A stretch of DNA of 64,000 bases from Flavobacteriaceae bacterium CRH (GCA_001507425.1 LMAJ01000019.1:1-64000); one strand, 5' to 3'; positions 36,485 through 45,777 are shown, counted from the first letter of the stretch. Program-made: numbers and translations. Notes: a model not told the origin generated them from the sequence alone.

Positions 36485-38509
36485 TTATATTCTTTTTAAA
36501 ACTATTTTTTCTGTTTCTTTTGCAATCATTGCTTTGTAATATTCCTTTAGCATTTCGTATTTGTCTGTTCCAACAATCGCATCGTTAATTTGGTGTGAGA
36601 CGCTCAATTGAAGTATGTTTCCGTTTGCTGCAATATTAAATTTAAAAGTTCCTAAATTATCTTCCATAGCAAGTATAGCCGGAGTTGGCAATGTTTCTAC
36701 CGAAAAACCTTCCGGTATCTCAATTGTAATATTGTATTTATCAGCAAAAGGGAAACCAAAATCTACCGGATATTCACGAACTTCCTGTTTAAACGGATTT
36801 TTTTCATTTGTATAAAAAAGCATCGGATTAATGTATAATTTCCCCCCTATTACGTCGCATAAATTATTTCCTGTAAATGAATATGTTTCTACAATTGGTA
36901 ATAAAATATCTTTTTCATTTGTTCTTGAATATTCGCTTATTTCAATTTTGTTGTTTCTATTTTCCAATTTTTCCAGATATTCTTCTTCTTTTAAGCCAGA
37001 AATATTTCCTCTGGTTATCAAAGCATTATAATCTGTATATTGTCTTCTCGTTTTTCCGGTAACTTTACCTTCAGCATTTATACTATAAGTGATAAAAACA
37101 TTATCTCCTGATAGTTTGCTTGGCATTAAATCAATTTCTTCTGAGGTTCCGTCTTTTCTAATTAATCTTCCCTGCCAGTTCAATGCTCTTAAAGGTAAAA
37201 TATTAGGTATCGAAAATTTATCTGTCGCATCTAGCAAAACAGTGCCATTTGGAGTTTCAACTGCGGCAATAACATAATTAAAAGCTGTTCTGTTAGGAAA
37301 CAAAGATATTCCGTTTGATCTGGTACTTACTAAAACCGGATTTGCATTTAGTCCCGAATAACGTAACATTGCCGTAAGCATCAAATTGATATCGCCAACA
37401 TTTCCTGATTTTTCTTTATAGGCTTTTTTTACACCGTTATCACAATCATAACCATAATATCCGTTCCATTTTACACTGGATTTAGCATGATTTAAAATAG
37501 CGATAATTTTTTCTTCAGGCGTATCTTTACCTGCTAAAATTACTTTTAAATCATTCTCAAAATAACCTGTTTTATTTAATTCAGGGCCAAAAGTATCATA
37601 ATCATAAATTGTTTTTGCAACTGAATTCCAGTCTGCAGAGAATAGTTTCATCGGTTCGTTAGGAAACTGCACCATCGATAATTCATGCTGAATACTAGAA
37701 GTGTAGTTATCAATATTATTTACAAAAGATTCCTCTTTCATTGCCGGGAAGTTCTCGCCTACATATGTAGTTTGAGTTTCCTTATAATCTATCTTATCCT
37801 GAGAAAACTCCGTTCTGGTAGCTCCACCTCCAAATCCACCTGTAGAATATCGTTCTTTAGAATTTAACAAAATTGTTTTACTGTTTTTTACAATTGTAAC
37901 CTTAGGAAAAATATAACCTTTTTGCCTAGGGTTATAAGTATAATATTCCGGCACATAAGTTACAAATTCAGAATAATTTACAGGAATACTGGTTTGAAAA
38001 TCCCATTCTCTGATCATTCTTGAAGGGCTTCTGATACTGTATTTAAATTCGACAACAGAACCTTCTTTTACATTTGGCATTGTAATTTTTTTTTGCCCTC
38101 TGTATTTATCTACTACTTCATCAAATATCCCTTCACTTTTTAGTTTTGTTTTTTCTATTTTACCACCAACAAGATTATAAGTAACGGCATCCGAAAAAGA
38201 TAATTTTTCAGACAAGTTACTGTTATTAGCATACCAAACATTATGATTTGCCCAGTTGTAACCTTCTTTTGTATATATTTTTATTCTTGTTTCTACTTCA
38301 GTAACAGTCATAAAACCATCGTTTTGACTGTATTCAATTCTGGAGCTTCCTTTTTTGTACAATATTGCAGCATCAGCGGCCGTATCTTTTGGATGCACTT
38401 TTTCCTGCAATTCTGCAATTGATACTTTTCCTAGTTTAAATTCCTGTGCCGTTATGTTTGAAACAAATAGCAACAAAATAAACAGACAAAATGGTTTGAA
38501 AATTTTCAT
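36485..38509 (-). CDS. DUF3857/transglutaminase-like protein, second tandem copy, catalytic residues lost
   Basis: 674 residues, signal peptide (to about 21) and the same domain order as its neighbours. The triad positions read Val371 (GNVGDIN in place of the Cys motif), Tyr412 (FNYVIAA) and Asp427 (LLDAT). The substitutions at the first two positions are shared in kind with the third copy, so the loss predates their duplication. Extra glycine-rich segment GGFGGGA near 224. It starts 33 bp after the first copy's stop. Confidence 0.85.
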   Translation of the reverse strand: MKIFKPFCLFILLLFVSNITAQEFKLGKVSIAELQEKVHPKDTAADAAILYKKGSSRIEYSQNDGFMTVTEVETRIKIYTKEGYNWANHNVWYANNSNLSEKLSFSDAVTYNLVGGKIEKTKLKSEGIFDEVVDKYRGQKKITMPNVKEGSVVEFKYSIRSPSRMIREWDFQTSIPVNYSEFVTYVPEYYTYNPRQKGYIFPKVTIVKNSKTILLNSKERYSTGGFGGGATRTEFSQDKIDYKETQTTYVGENFPAMKEESFVNNIDNYTSSIQHELSMVQFPNEPMKLFSADWNSVAKTIYDYDTFGPELNKTGYFENDLKVILAGKDTPEEKIIAILNHAKSSVKWNGYYGYDCDNGVKKAYKEKSGNVGDINLMLTAMLRYSGLNANPVLVSTRSNGISLFPNRTAFNYVIAAVETPNGTVLLDATDKFSIPNILPLRALNWQGRLIRKDGTSEEIDLMPSKLSGDNVFITYSINAEGKVTGKTRRQYTDYNALITRGNISGLKEEEYLEKLENRNNKIEISEYSRTNEKDILLPIVETYSFTGNNLCDVIGGKLYINPMLFYTNEKNPFKQEVREYPVDFGFPFADKYNITIEIPEGFSVETLPTPAILAMEDNLGTFKFNIAANGNILQLSVSHQINDAIVGTDKYEMLKEYYKAMIAKETEKIVLKRI

Positions 38510-38542
38510 TGGTGAATGGTTTGGTTGATTCTTATTAGTTTT

Positions 38543-40450
38543 TTAGTTTTTGGTAAGGATAATTTTGGCATTATCGTTTCTTGAAACTTGTTCCATAAAA
38601 AGGCGATAATCATCATATTCCTTATTTGAATATTTCCCTTTATTTAAAAACATCGAGCGTTTATAAATCAGTTTATTATTTTCCTTTTTGATGATTTCGG
38701 TTTTGTACTCTCCAAATTTTCCTTTTAATTCATAGTTAGAGGGTAAAAATTCTATAGAAAACCCTGCCGGTAAATTAATTTCAATTTCGTCAGTATCTAA
38801 ATAACCTCGCTGAATCTGAAATGGATTTTTTCGGTTTCTGATTCGCTTAACATTTCCAGCATCTTGATTGAAAGCGTCTATCGAAAAAATCAATTTATTG
38901 GCAGAAATTGTAGCGTAATTTACAGCACTCAATTGAACATTTTCTGTAAAACGAATACTTTCTTTATCATTTAAAAAACTTATTTTTCCAAGTTTGAGGT
39001 TATTAATTCTATTCCAATATTCTTTATAGTGTCGCTCTTTTTCTGTAGGCTGCATGCTTTCTATTCTAGCTTTTGAGCTGTATTGTGAACCTTCTGAAAT
39101 TATAGAAAGTGATCCTGAAAAATCTCCTTTTTCATCTATGGTATAAATTCCTTTATCGATTTGGGTATTGCCGGTGTCAGCATAAATTTTAGTCCTGACA
39201 ATTTCTCCACCTTCAGGTTTAATGATCAAAACATCTCTATCATCCGTAAAAGTGCCCTGATATCCAAAAGGATCATCCTGACTTGTACATTCCAGCCACG
39301 TGTAATGATTCCCGCTCGGGATTGATAAAATCATATGGTTTCCCTGCATCGAAACAAAATCAGATTCGATATTTGTCTTATAAGGATCTCCAAACAAAAC
39401 GGTATTGTACGACGGCACATCAACTGCTTGCAAAAGCGCTTTTGTATAATTTGTCAATGCTTTACAATCGCCATAACCCAAACGGTCAACATCTGCAGCC
39501 AACATGGGTTTCCAACCTCCTATTCCAACCTGAATGCTCACATATCTTGATTTTTTCTGTACAAAGTCATAAACCAGTTTTGCCTTTTTTATAGGATCTT
39601 TTTCATCTCCAACAATGGTTCTGATTTTTACTTTTGTTTCTTCTGGTAAATCTGTTGTCCCTGCTAATATTTTTTCAGAATACCATTTCCCAAAATCAGT
39701 CCAATTTGCAGCTGTCCCGTCAACACCTTCAAGATGAAAACGTTCTAAGCCCATCATTACCTTTGGAAATAGATCTTTATATGACGGACTATAATCTTCT
39801 TGTTTCTGTGCTAAAATATTCGAAGCAACATAAGACAGTTGTGTATTTGTATCTGTTATTTTTTTAATGTTGAAACCTGAAAATTGAAATTCTTTCTTTT
39901 TAAACCCCAGATCATTTGGATAAATAACATTTAAAGAAGATTTCTCGATACTCACAGCAAAGCTTCTCAAAGGCATCCATCTCGGAATAAATGCTGTTGA
40001 GGAGGTTTGTACTTCGCTATTAAATTCAATTGTAAAAGGATAAGAAATTGGAGTATAATCGAGAAAAACATATCTGCTGTCAGAAAAAAGCGTTCCGCCT
40101 CCAACAACACTCTGATCTTTAAAATCTTTTCTTTTTATTTTCTTTATTTCTTTACCGGAAGCATCGTAGATTATTGCCTCTATATTTTTAACCGAAGTTG
40201 ATTTGTCATAAAATTCATAAGCTTCTGAAGCATCAAATCCTTTTTCGTTAAAAACGGTTACAACACGATGGTTTTTTGCATTCATGCTGCGCTGAGATAA
40301 AATCGTGATATCAGTCTGATCCAGCCTAATCACAGCATTGGCATTTTCTTTAAGGCTATCCGCAATTGAAGCAGCAGGATATTCATTCTTTTGAGCGAAA
40401 GTTATAATTGAAAAAAAGCAAAAAATTAGCGAAAAAAGAAGACTTTTCAT
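38543..40450 (-). CDS. DUF3857/transglutaminase-like protein, first tandem copy, catalytic triad plausible
   Basis: 635 residues with a signal peptide (IITFAQ, to about 20). DUF3857 domain at the N-terminal half, transglutaminase-like core at about 280-400. Cys329 in RLGYGDCKALT, His372 in GNHMILSIP and Glu387 in WLECT form a plausible Cys-His-acid triad. It is the member of the trio that may be active. It lies 64 bp after dtd. Substrate unknown; this is a common envelope protein family in Bacteroidota. Confidence 0.85.
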   Translation of the reverse strand: MKSLLFSLIFCFFSIITFAQKNEYPAASIADSLKENANAVIRLDQTDITILSQRSMNAKNHRVVTVFNEKGFDASEAYEFYDKSTSVKNIEAIIYDASGKEIKKIKRKDFKDQSVVGGGTLFSDSRYVFLDYTPISYPFTIEFNSEVQTSSTAFIPRWMPLRSFAVSIEKSSLNVIYPNDLGFKKKEFQFSGFNIKKITDTNTQLSYVASNILAQKQEDYSPSYKDLFPKVMMGLERFHLEGVDGTAANWTDFGKWYSEKILAGTTDLPEETKVKIRTIVGDEKDPIKKAKLVYDFVQKKSRYVSIQVGIGGWKPMLAADVDRLGYGDCKALTNYTKALLQAVDVPSYNTVLFGDPYKTNIESDFVSMQGNHMILSIPSGNHYTWLECTSQDDPFGYQGTFTDDRDVLIIKPEGGEIVRTKIYADTGNTQIDKGIYTIDEKGDFSGSLSIISEGSQYSSKARIESMQPTEKERHYKEYWNRINNLKLGKISFLNDKESIRFTENVQLSAVNYATISANKLIFSIDAFNQDAGNVKRIRNRKNPFQIQRGYLDTDEIEINLPAGFSIEFLPSNYELKGKFGEYKTEIIKKENNKLIYKRSMFLNKGKYSNKEYDDYRLFMEQVSRNDNAKIILTKN

Positions 40451-40514
40451 TTAATAAGGAATTTCGCCAAATATATATTATTTTTAGAAATCCTTAACAA
40501 TTGTTTATGTTTTT

Positions 40515-40967
40515 TTATACTCTATTTTTACTATCCATAATTATGGTTACAGGTCCGTCATTTAACAAGCTGACTTTCATATCAGCACCAAAAATTCCGG
40601 TTTGTATTTTTTTATTAAAGTCTTTTTCTAAAGATTGTACGAATTTCTCATACATCGGAATCGCGACTTCTGGTTTTGAAGCTTTTATGTACGAAGGACG
40701 GTTTCCTTTTTTGGTAGAAGCGTGAAGTGTAAACTGGCTTACTACAATTATATCTCCATCGATATCCTGAACAGAACAGTTCATAACATCATTTTCGTCA
40801 CCAAAAATTCTCATTTTAATGATTTTCCCAACTAACCAATCGATGTCTTCCTGAGTGTCTTCATCTTCAATTCCAACTAATACTAATAATCCTTTTTGAA
40901 TATCAGCAACAATTTTAGAATCGATTGTTACGGATGCCTGAGAAACTCTTTGGAGAACAACTTTCAT
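40515..40967 (-). CDS. dtd: D-aminoacyl-tRNA deacylase
   Basis: 150 residues. Dtd removes D-amino acids wrongly attached to tRNA. Hallmarks: MKVVLQRVSQASVTID at the start, SQFTLHA (catalytic region) and the cross-subunit motif NDGPVT near the end. It lies between rsgA and the DUF3857 trio, with a 150-bp repeat-filled gap to rsgA. Confidence 0.95.
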   Translation of the reverse strand: MKVVLQRVSQASVTIDSKIVADIQKGLLVLVGIEDEDTQEDIDWLVGKIIKMRIFGDENDVMNCSVQDIDGDIIVVSQFTLHASTKKGNRPSYIKASKPEVAIPMYEKFVQSLEKDFNKKIQTGIFGADMKVSLLNDGPVTIIMDSKNRV

Positions 40968-40990
40968 AATTTATCTAATGATGTGGTTTT

Positions 40991-41112
40991 GCCACAGATT
41001 ACACGATTCAAAAGATTTAAGATCTAACGTTAGATGCACTGCAGTGCATCTCTACATTCAAACTTTATCGGCAATTTTTGATTTGGAATTTGGAATTTCT
41101 AAATTGGAATTT
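40991..41112. repeat. Cluster of repeat fragments in the dtd-rsgA gap
   Basis: Three pieces in line: a half copy of the family E arm (GCCACAGATT, 40991-41000); two overlapping perfect palindromes, ATCTAACGTTAGAT (41022-41035) and AGATGCACTGCAGTGCATCT (41032-41051); and a family G copy (41082-41112). Nothing else fills the gap. Confidence 0.65.
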
Positions 41113-41119
41113 AAAAAAT

Positions 41120-42103
41120 TTATTTCTGGTTTCTGGTTTCATCGCTAATTTTACGATCTTCATCATACGAATCGGTGCGATAATTTTCTTCATCGCCTTC
41201 CAGAATTTTCAGGTAACTATTATAGCGCGTCCAGGAAATTTCATCTTTTTCTAAAGCCGCTTTTATTGCACAATGCGGTTCTTCTTTGTGTAAACAATTG
41301 TTAAACTTACATTGATCTTTCAATTTGAAAAATTCAGGAAAATACCCGCTGATTTCTTCTTTTTCCATATCGACGATTCCAAAACCTTTAATTCCCGGCG
41401 TATCGATAATTTTTGCATTAAAAGACAAATCATACATTTCGGCAAAAGTCGTTGTGTGTTGACCTTGTTTACTGGCTTCAGAAATGGTTTTGGTTTTAAG
41501 ATGTAAGGATGGTTCCATAGCGTTTACTAAAGTCGATTTTCCAACTCCCGAATGCCCGGAGAACATACTTACTTTGCCAATCATCATTTCTTTCAGCTCT
41601 TCAACACCCTTCATTTCGGTTGACGAAACACGAAGGCATTTGTACCCAATTTGCTCATACACATATTGCATATACAATTGATCGTCTAGTGTTGCGTCAT
41701 CAAAAGTATCTATTTTATTAAAAACCAAGATGGTTTCAATATTATAAGCTTCAGCAGTTACTAAAAAACGGTCTATAAAATTGAATGTAGTTGGTGGATT
41801 ATTAATCGTAATCAATAAAAAAACGCGGTCAATATTTGAGGCAATAATATGCATTTGATGCGAAAGGTTCACCGATTTACGAACGATATAATTTTTTCTT
41901 TCGTGAATATTATGAATCGTTCCGGTTAAAGCATCTGAAGTTTCTTCGAGTTCATAATCGACAATATCGCCTACAGCAATAGGATTCGTGCTTTTTATAC
42001 CTTTCATCCTAAACTTCCCTTTCATACGGCATTCTATAAAATCCCCTTTTTCAGATTTTACGGTGTACCAACTTCCTGTAGATTTATATACGAGTCCTGT
42101 CAT
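41120..42103 (-). CDS. rsgA: Ribosome small subunit-dependent GTPase A
   Basis: 327 residues, a circularly permuted GTPase acting late in 30S ribosome assembly. An OB-fold start is followed by G4 (NKID, 129-132), G1 (GHSGVGKS, 183-190), G3 (DTPG, from 234) and the C-terminal zinc site Cys265, Cys270, His272, Cys278. Start at 42103 fits the family N terminus. The gap upstream is 305 bp with a family C repeat and a terminator. Confidence 0.95.
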   Translation of the reverse strand: MTGLVYKSTGSWYTVKSEKGDFIECRMKGKFRMKGIKSTNPIAVGDIVDYELEETSDALTGTIHNIHERKNYIVRKSVNLSHQMHIIASNIDRVFLLITINNPPTTFNFIDRFLVTAEAYNIETILVFNKIDTFDDATLDDQLYMQYVYEQIGYKCLRVSSTEMKGVEELKEMMIGKVSMFSGHSGVGKSTLVNAMEPSLHLKTKTISEASKQGQHTTTFAEMYDLSFNAKIIDTPGIKGFGIVDMEKEEISGYFPEFFKLKDQCKFNNCLHKEEPHCAIKAALEKDEISWTRYNSYLKILEGDEENYRTDSYDEDRKISDETRNQK

Positions 42104-42180
42104 TCTTTAATTTTAGATTTCAGATTTTAGATTTCAGATTTGAAAACTAAATCTTTGCAAAGATAAATGAATAATTTTAA

Positions 42181-42259
42181 ACATAGCGTACGGTTTCAAT
42201 CGCTGGTGTAAACATTATGATTAATGATTACGCCCCCACGGTTGAAACCGTGGGCTATA
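42181..42259. repeat. Dispersed palindrome family C, copy 2
   Basis: 79 bp from ACATAGC to GGGCTATAT, with inner ACGGTTTCAATCGC and CCACGGTTGAAACCGTGG. The right arm keeps its own full palindrome; the left one has decayed slightly. Confidence 0.75.
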
Positions 42260-42270
42260 TTATTCAAAAC

Positions 42271-42309
42271 AAAAAATCCCCGAATCTTCTTTCGAAGAAA
42301 TGAGGATTT
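42271..42309 (-). terminator. Terminator of the aromatic biosynthesis operon
   Basis: On the minus strand AAATCC (42309-42304) pairs with GGATTT (42279-42274) around an inner hairpin (TTCTTCGAAAGAA region), followed by a U run. About 100 bp after the DAHP synthase gene stop. Confidence 0.65.
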
Positions 42310-42408
42310 AAAAACAATCTATTTTCAAAATTATGATATAAGAAAACTTAAATTCAATTTTGTAAAAAATTCAAATTAACTTATATCACTTATGTGGTTT
42401 AGAAAAAA

Positions 42409-43491
42409 TTATGCATTGAAAATTTTCTCCTGGTGACCAATACTTTCCTGGTGAATTGCTTTGAACATTCTCAAAACAAACTCTTCCGTAAGACCTTTTT
42501 TCTCACCTTCAAGAATCATTTTTCCTAAGATTTCATTCCAACGATTGTTTTGAAGAATCGCTACGTTTGCATCTTTTTTCACCTGACCAATTTCGTCAGC
42601 TACTTTCATACGTTTTCCTAAAAGCTCTAATAAGTTAGCATCAAGAACGTCGATGTTAGCTCTTAGTTTAGTCATTTTATTGCTGTACTCATCTGTAGTA
42701 TCATCCGTTTTTCTAATCGTCAAATCTTTAATGATTTGTTTCAAAGCGTCTGGAGTAACTTGCTGCGCAGCATCAGACCAGGCATTGTCCGGATCGTAGT
42801 GCGTTTCGATAATCATACCATCGTAATTCAAATCTAAAGCCTCTTGCGTTACTTCAAAAATCATTTTACGATCTCCTGTAATGTGAGACGGGTCAATGAT
42901 TAAAGGTAAATCAGGGAATTTATTTTGCAATTCGATAGCAATTTGCCATTCCGGAATGTTTCTGTATTTTGTTTTTTCGTAAGTAGAAAAACCTCTGTGA
43001 ATAACCCCTAGCTTTTCGATTCCGGCCATGTGTAAACGCTCAACACCACCTAACCATAAAGCTAAATCTGGGTTTACAGGATTTTTAACCAAAACGATTT
43101 TATCAGTTCCTTTTAAAGTATCAGCAATTTCCTGAACTGCGAATGGATTTGCAGTTGTACGGGCACCAACCCATAAAACGTCGATATCATGTTCTAAAGC
43201 CAGTTTACAGTGCGCTGCAGTTGCAACTTCAGTTCCCATTAATAAACCAGTTTCTTTTTTAGCTTTTTGCAACCATTTTAAACCAATTTCTCCAACACCC
43301 TCAAATCCTCCCGGACGCGTTCTTGGTTTCCAGATTCCAGCTCTGAATACACTAACTTTTGAATCTTTTAGTTCATGAGCAATCTTTAATACTTGATCTT
43401 CTGTTTCTGCACTACATGGTCCAGCTATCACAAGTGGGTGATTTAAATTGAAATCTTCTAACCACTTTCTCATTTCTTTCTTATTTTCCAT
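42409..43491 (-). CDS. Bifunctional DAHP synthase / chorismate mutase
   Basis: 360 residues. Residues 1-260 are a type I, AroF-like (Bacillus-type) 3-deoxy-7-phosphoheptulonate synthase: PLVIAGPCSAETEDQ, KPRTRPGGFEGVGE, VGARTTANPF and LIIDPSHITGDR. The C-terminal 90 residues are an AroQ-type chorismate mutase helix bundle (MTKLRANIDVLDANLLELLGKRMKVADEIGQVKK). The protein thus covers the first step of the shikimate pathway and the first step of the Phe/Tyr branch. The last gene of the pheA operon, 12 bp after tyrA. Confidence 0.93.
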   Translation of the reverse strand: MENKKEMRKWLEDFNLNHPLVIAGPCSAETEDQVLKIAHELKDSKVSVFRAGIWKPRTRPGGFEGVGEIGLKWLQKAKKETGLLMGTEVATAAHCKLALEHDIDVLWVGARTTANPFAVQEIADTLKGTDKIVLVKNPVNPDLALWLGGVERLHMAGIEKLGVIHRGFSTYEKTKYRNIPEWQIAIELQNKFPDLPLIIDPSHITGDRKMIFEVTQEALDLNYDGMIIETHYDPDNAWSDAAQQVTPDALKQIIKDLTIRKTDDTTDEYSNKMTKLRANIDVLDANLLELLGKRMKVADEIGQVKKDANVAILQNNRWNEILGKMILEGEKKGLTEEFVLRMFKAIHQESIGHQEKIFNA

Positions 43492-43503
43492 CTTAATTCT
43501 AAT

Positions 43504-44364
43504 TTACTTTTTAGTTGTTGTTAATCCGTTTAGTATTTCTTTTATTTTATTTGTGCTTTCCATTTCTTCAAAAATGGCATTGTAATCTTCTTCTTTTAGC
43601 AAATCCCTAAACCGACTGAGGTTTGAAATGTATTCTTCTAATGTTTCAATAACGTGCTCTTTGTTTTGCTTAAAAATCGGTGTCCACATTGCGGGAGAAC
43701 TTTTTGCCAAACGAACCGTACTTTCAAATCCACTTCCCGCCATATCAAAAATATCCTGTTCGTCTTTTTCCTTGTTCATCACCGTTTTTCCGAGCATAAA
43801 CGAACTAATGTGCGACAAATGCGAAACGTAAGCAATATGTTTGTCGTGTGAAGTCGGGTCCATATATCGAATCCTCATTCCTATTTCTGCAAAAAGCTTT
43901 AATGCTTTTTCCTGCAATTTAAAAGTGGTTTTTTCCACTTCGCAAATGATATTCGTTTTTCCCTGAAACAAACCTTTTATCGCCGCCGAAGGTCCTGAAA
44001 ACTCGGTTCCTGCAATCGGGTGTGTTGCGATAAAGTTTCTTCTTTTTGGGTGACTTGCCACCGCTTCGCAAATTGGCTTTTTAGTCGATCCTACTTCAAA
44101 AACAATTGTTTTATCTCCAACCAAATCCAGCACTTTTGGCAAAACCGTTAGTGCAACATCAACCGGAACTGAAACAATTACAAAATCGGCTTCAGCTAAA
44201 TCTTCAAAACTTCCTGCCTGATCGATAACGCCTAAATCAATTGCTTCCTGCAAATGGTTTTCGTTATTATCAATTCCAAAAACAATTGCATTCGGATGTT
44301 TTTCTTTGATGTCCAGCACCATCGATCCACCTATTAATCCAATTCCTATTACGTATACTTTCAT
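43504..44364 (-). CDS. tyrA: Prephenate dehydrogenase
   Basis: 286 residues. TyrA oxidatively decarboxylates prephenate to 4-hydroxyphenylpyruvate. NAD-binding VYVIGIGLIGGSMVLDIKE at the start, then ATHPIAGTEFSGPSAA with the catalytic His, and KHIAYVSHLSHISSFML. No ACT domain is seen, so feedback control by Tyr through this protein is unlikely. A family A repeat and another palindrome separate it from the aminotransferase gene. Confidence 0.92.
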   Translation of the reverse strand: MKVYVIGIGLIGGSMVLDIKEKHPNAIVFGIDNNENHLQEAIDLGVIDQAGSFEDLAEADFVIVSVPVDVALTVLPKVLDLVGDKTIVFEVGSTKKPICEAVASHPKRRNFIATHPIAGTEFSGPSAAIKGLFQGKTNIICEVEKTTFKLQEKALKLFAEIGMRIRYMDPTSHDKHIAYVSHLSHISSFMLGKTVMNKEKDEQDIFDMAGSGFESTVRLAKSSPAMWTPIFKQNKEHVIETLEEYISNLSRFRDLLKEEDYNAIFEEMESTNKIKEILNGLTTTKK

Positions 44365-44379
44365 ATTTATTTTTATTAG

Positions 44380-44460
44380 AAGCTAATCCTGCTATCCGTT
44401 TCAATCTTTTCTGCCGAACCCCGGCACAAAAGGATTTCCACTTCTATCAGGGCTAGGGCT
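44380..44460 (-). repeat. Dispersed structured repeat family A, copy 2
   Basis: Reads on the minus strand in the direction of the operon, between the aminotransferase gene and tyrA. Central hairpin TTTTGTGCCG-GGGTT-CGGCAGAAAA; outer pairing CCTG with CAGG in place of the CCCG/CGGG of copy 1. Confidence 0.75.
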
Positions 44461-44490
44461 TCACGTGTTTTCAAGAACTTTTGATTAATA

Positions 44491-44517
44491 CCTACAAGGT
44501 TTTGAAAACCTTGTAGG
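44491..44517. repeat. Perfect short palindrome
   Basis: CCTACAAGGTTTT with its exact complement around a one-base centre. It has no T run and lies inside an operon, so it is not obviously a terminator. I recall it as a common flavobacterial palindrome. Confidence 0.7.
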
Positions 44518-44549
44518 AAATCTAAACTCTAAAATCAGAAATCTAAAAT

Positions 44550-45695
44550 TTAAAATCTATCAATCGCTTCTTGTACTTTTTCTTCTTTTACACACAATGA
44601 GAATCTGATATATCCTTCGCCGTTGCTTCCAAAAATGGTTCCCGGTGTAATGAAAATGTGTTTCTCGTATAATATTTCGTCAATGAACTTTTCTGCTGAT
44701 TCGATTCCCTCCGGCAATTTCGCCCAAACAAAAAGTCCAACGCCTTCTTTATAAACTTTGCAGCCTAATTTTTCTGCTAGTTTTTCTGTTAATTCTCTAC
44801 GGCGTCTGTAAATTTTATTTTGATCTTCGAACCACGATTTATCACAATTCAAAGCTGCGATCGCACCTTTTTGAATTCCGTAAAACATCCCGCTGTCCAT
44901 GTTGCTTTTTACTTTTAGTACCGCATCGATAATTTCAGGATTTCCTAAAACCATTCCGACTCTCCAACCGGCCATGTTGAAGGTTTTACTCAATGAATTT
45001 AATTCTAAAGCTACTTCTTTTGCTCCTTCAATTTGCAATAAACTCATCGGGTTATCATTCAAAACAAAACTATACGGATTATCGTTGACCAATAATATGT
45101 TGTGTTTTTTAGCAAAAGCAACCAATTTTTCAAATAACGCTAAACTTCCTCTCGCTCCTGTTGGCATGTGCGGATATCCGAGCCACATAATTTTTACTTT
45201 CTCCAGCTCTAATTTTTCCAATGCTTCAAAATCCGGTTCCCAGGCATTTTCTTCTTTCAAATCATAATAAACCGGAACCGCTCCAACCAAATTAGTTACC
45301 GAAGTATACGTTGGATAACCCGGATTCGGAATTAAAACGTGATCTCCTTCATTTAAAAATGCCAGTGAAATATGCATAATTCCTTCTTTCGAACCCATCA
45401 AAGGCAAAATCTCGTTATTTGGATTTAACGCAACACCAAACTGATTCTGATAAAAATCGGCCATTCCTTTTCTCAATTCCGGTAATCCCTGATAGCTTTG
45501 ATAACCATGTCCGTTTTCATCTAAAATTGCAGAAGCAACTGCTTCAATAACTTCTTTTGACGGACTCAAATCAGGGCTTCCAATTCCCATATTGATGATC
45601 GATTTTCCTTCAGACATTAGTTGACGAACTTCTCTCAATTTTGACGAGAAGTAGTATTCCTCAACTGTGTCTAATCTTTTTGCTGTTGTAATCAT
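44550..45695 (-). CDS. PLP-dependent aminotransferase, class I/II (aromatic or aspartate type)
   Basis: 381 residues. Substrate motif NMGIGSPDLSPS at the start; GYPTYTSV; VNDNPYSFVLND; and the PLP lysine in SLSKTFNMAGWRVG. Placed between pheA and tyrA, it most likely makes phenylalanine and tyrosine from their keto acids, but some family members make other products (LL-diaminopimelate, aspartate). The assignment to aromatic amino acids rests on the operon. Confidence 0.85.
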   Translation of the reverse strand: MITTAKRLDTVEEYYFSSKLREVRQLMSEGKSIINMGIGSPDLSPSKEVIEAVASAILDENGHGYQSYQGLPELRKGMADFYQNQFGVALNPNNEILPLMGSKEGIMHISLAFLNEGDHVLIPNPGYPTYTSVTNLVGAVPVYYDLKEENAWEPDFEALEKLELEKVKIMWLGYPHMPTGARGSLALFEKLVAFAKKHNILLVNDNPYSFVLNDNPMSLLQIEGAKEVALELNSLSKTFNMAGWRVGMVLGNPEIIDAVLKVKSNMDSGMFYGIQKGAIAALNCDKSWFEDQNKIYRRRRELTEKLAEKLGCKVYKEGVGLFVWAKLPEGIESAEKFIDEILYEKHIFITPGTIFGSNGEGYIRFSLCVKEEKVQEAIDRF

Positions 45696-45738
45696 TTTTT
45701 TTTGCTTTAGGCTTTAGGCTTTTTTAACTTCTAACTTT

Positions 45739-45770
45739 ATTGGAATTTGGAATTTCAAAAATTGGAATTT
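45739..45770. repeat. Dispersed repeat family G, copy 3
   Basis: TTGGAATTTGGAATTTC then TTGGAATTT, in the gap between pheA and the aminotransferase gene. Compare 491-523 and 41082-41112. Confidence 0.5.
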
Positions 45771-45777
45771 CCTTTTT

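Larger units (their letters stand above)
42104..42408. other. Intergenic region between the DAHP synthase gene and rsgA
   Basis: 305 bp. In order on the plus strand: simple tandem-like TTTAGATTTCAGA sequence (42112-42141), TTTGCAAA with a TATCTTTG minus-strand element (42165-42158), a family C repeat (42181-42259), the terminator of the aromatic operon (42271-42309) and a half copy of the family D arm (42373-42396). Confidence 0.6.
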
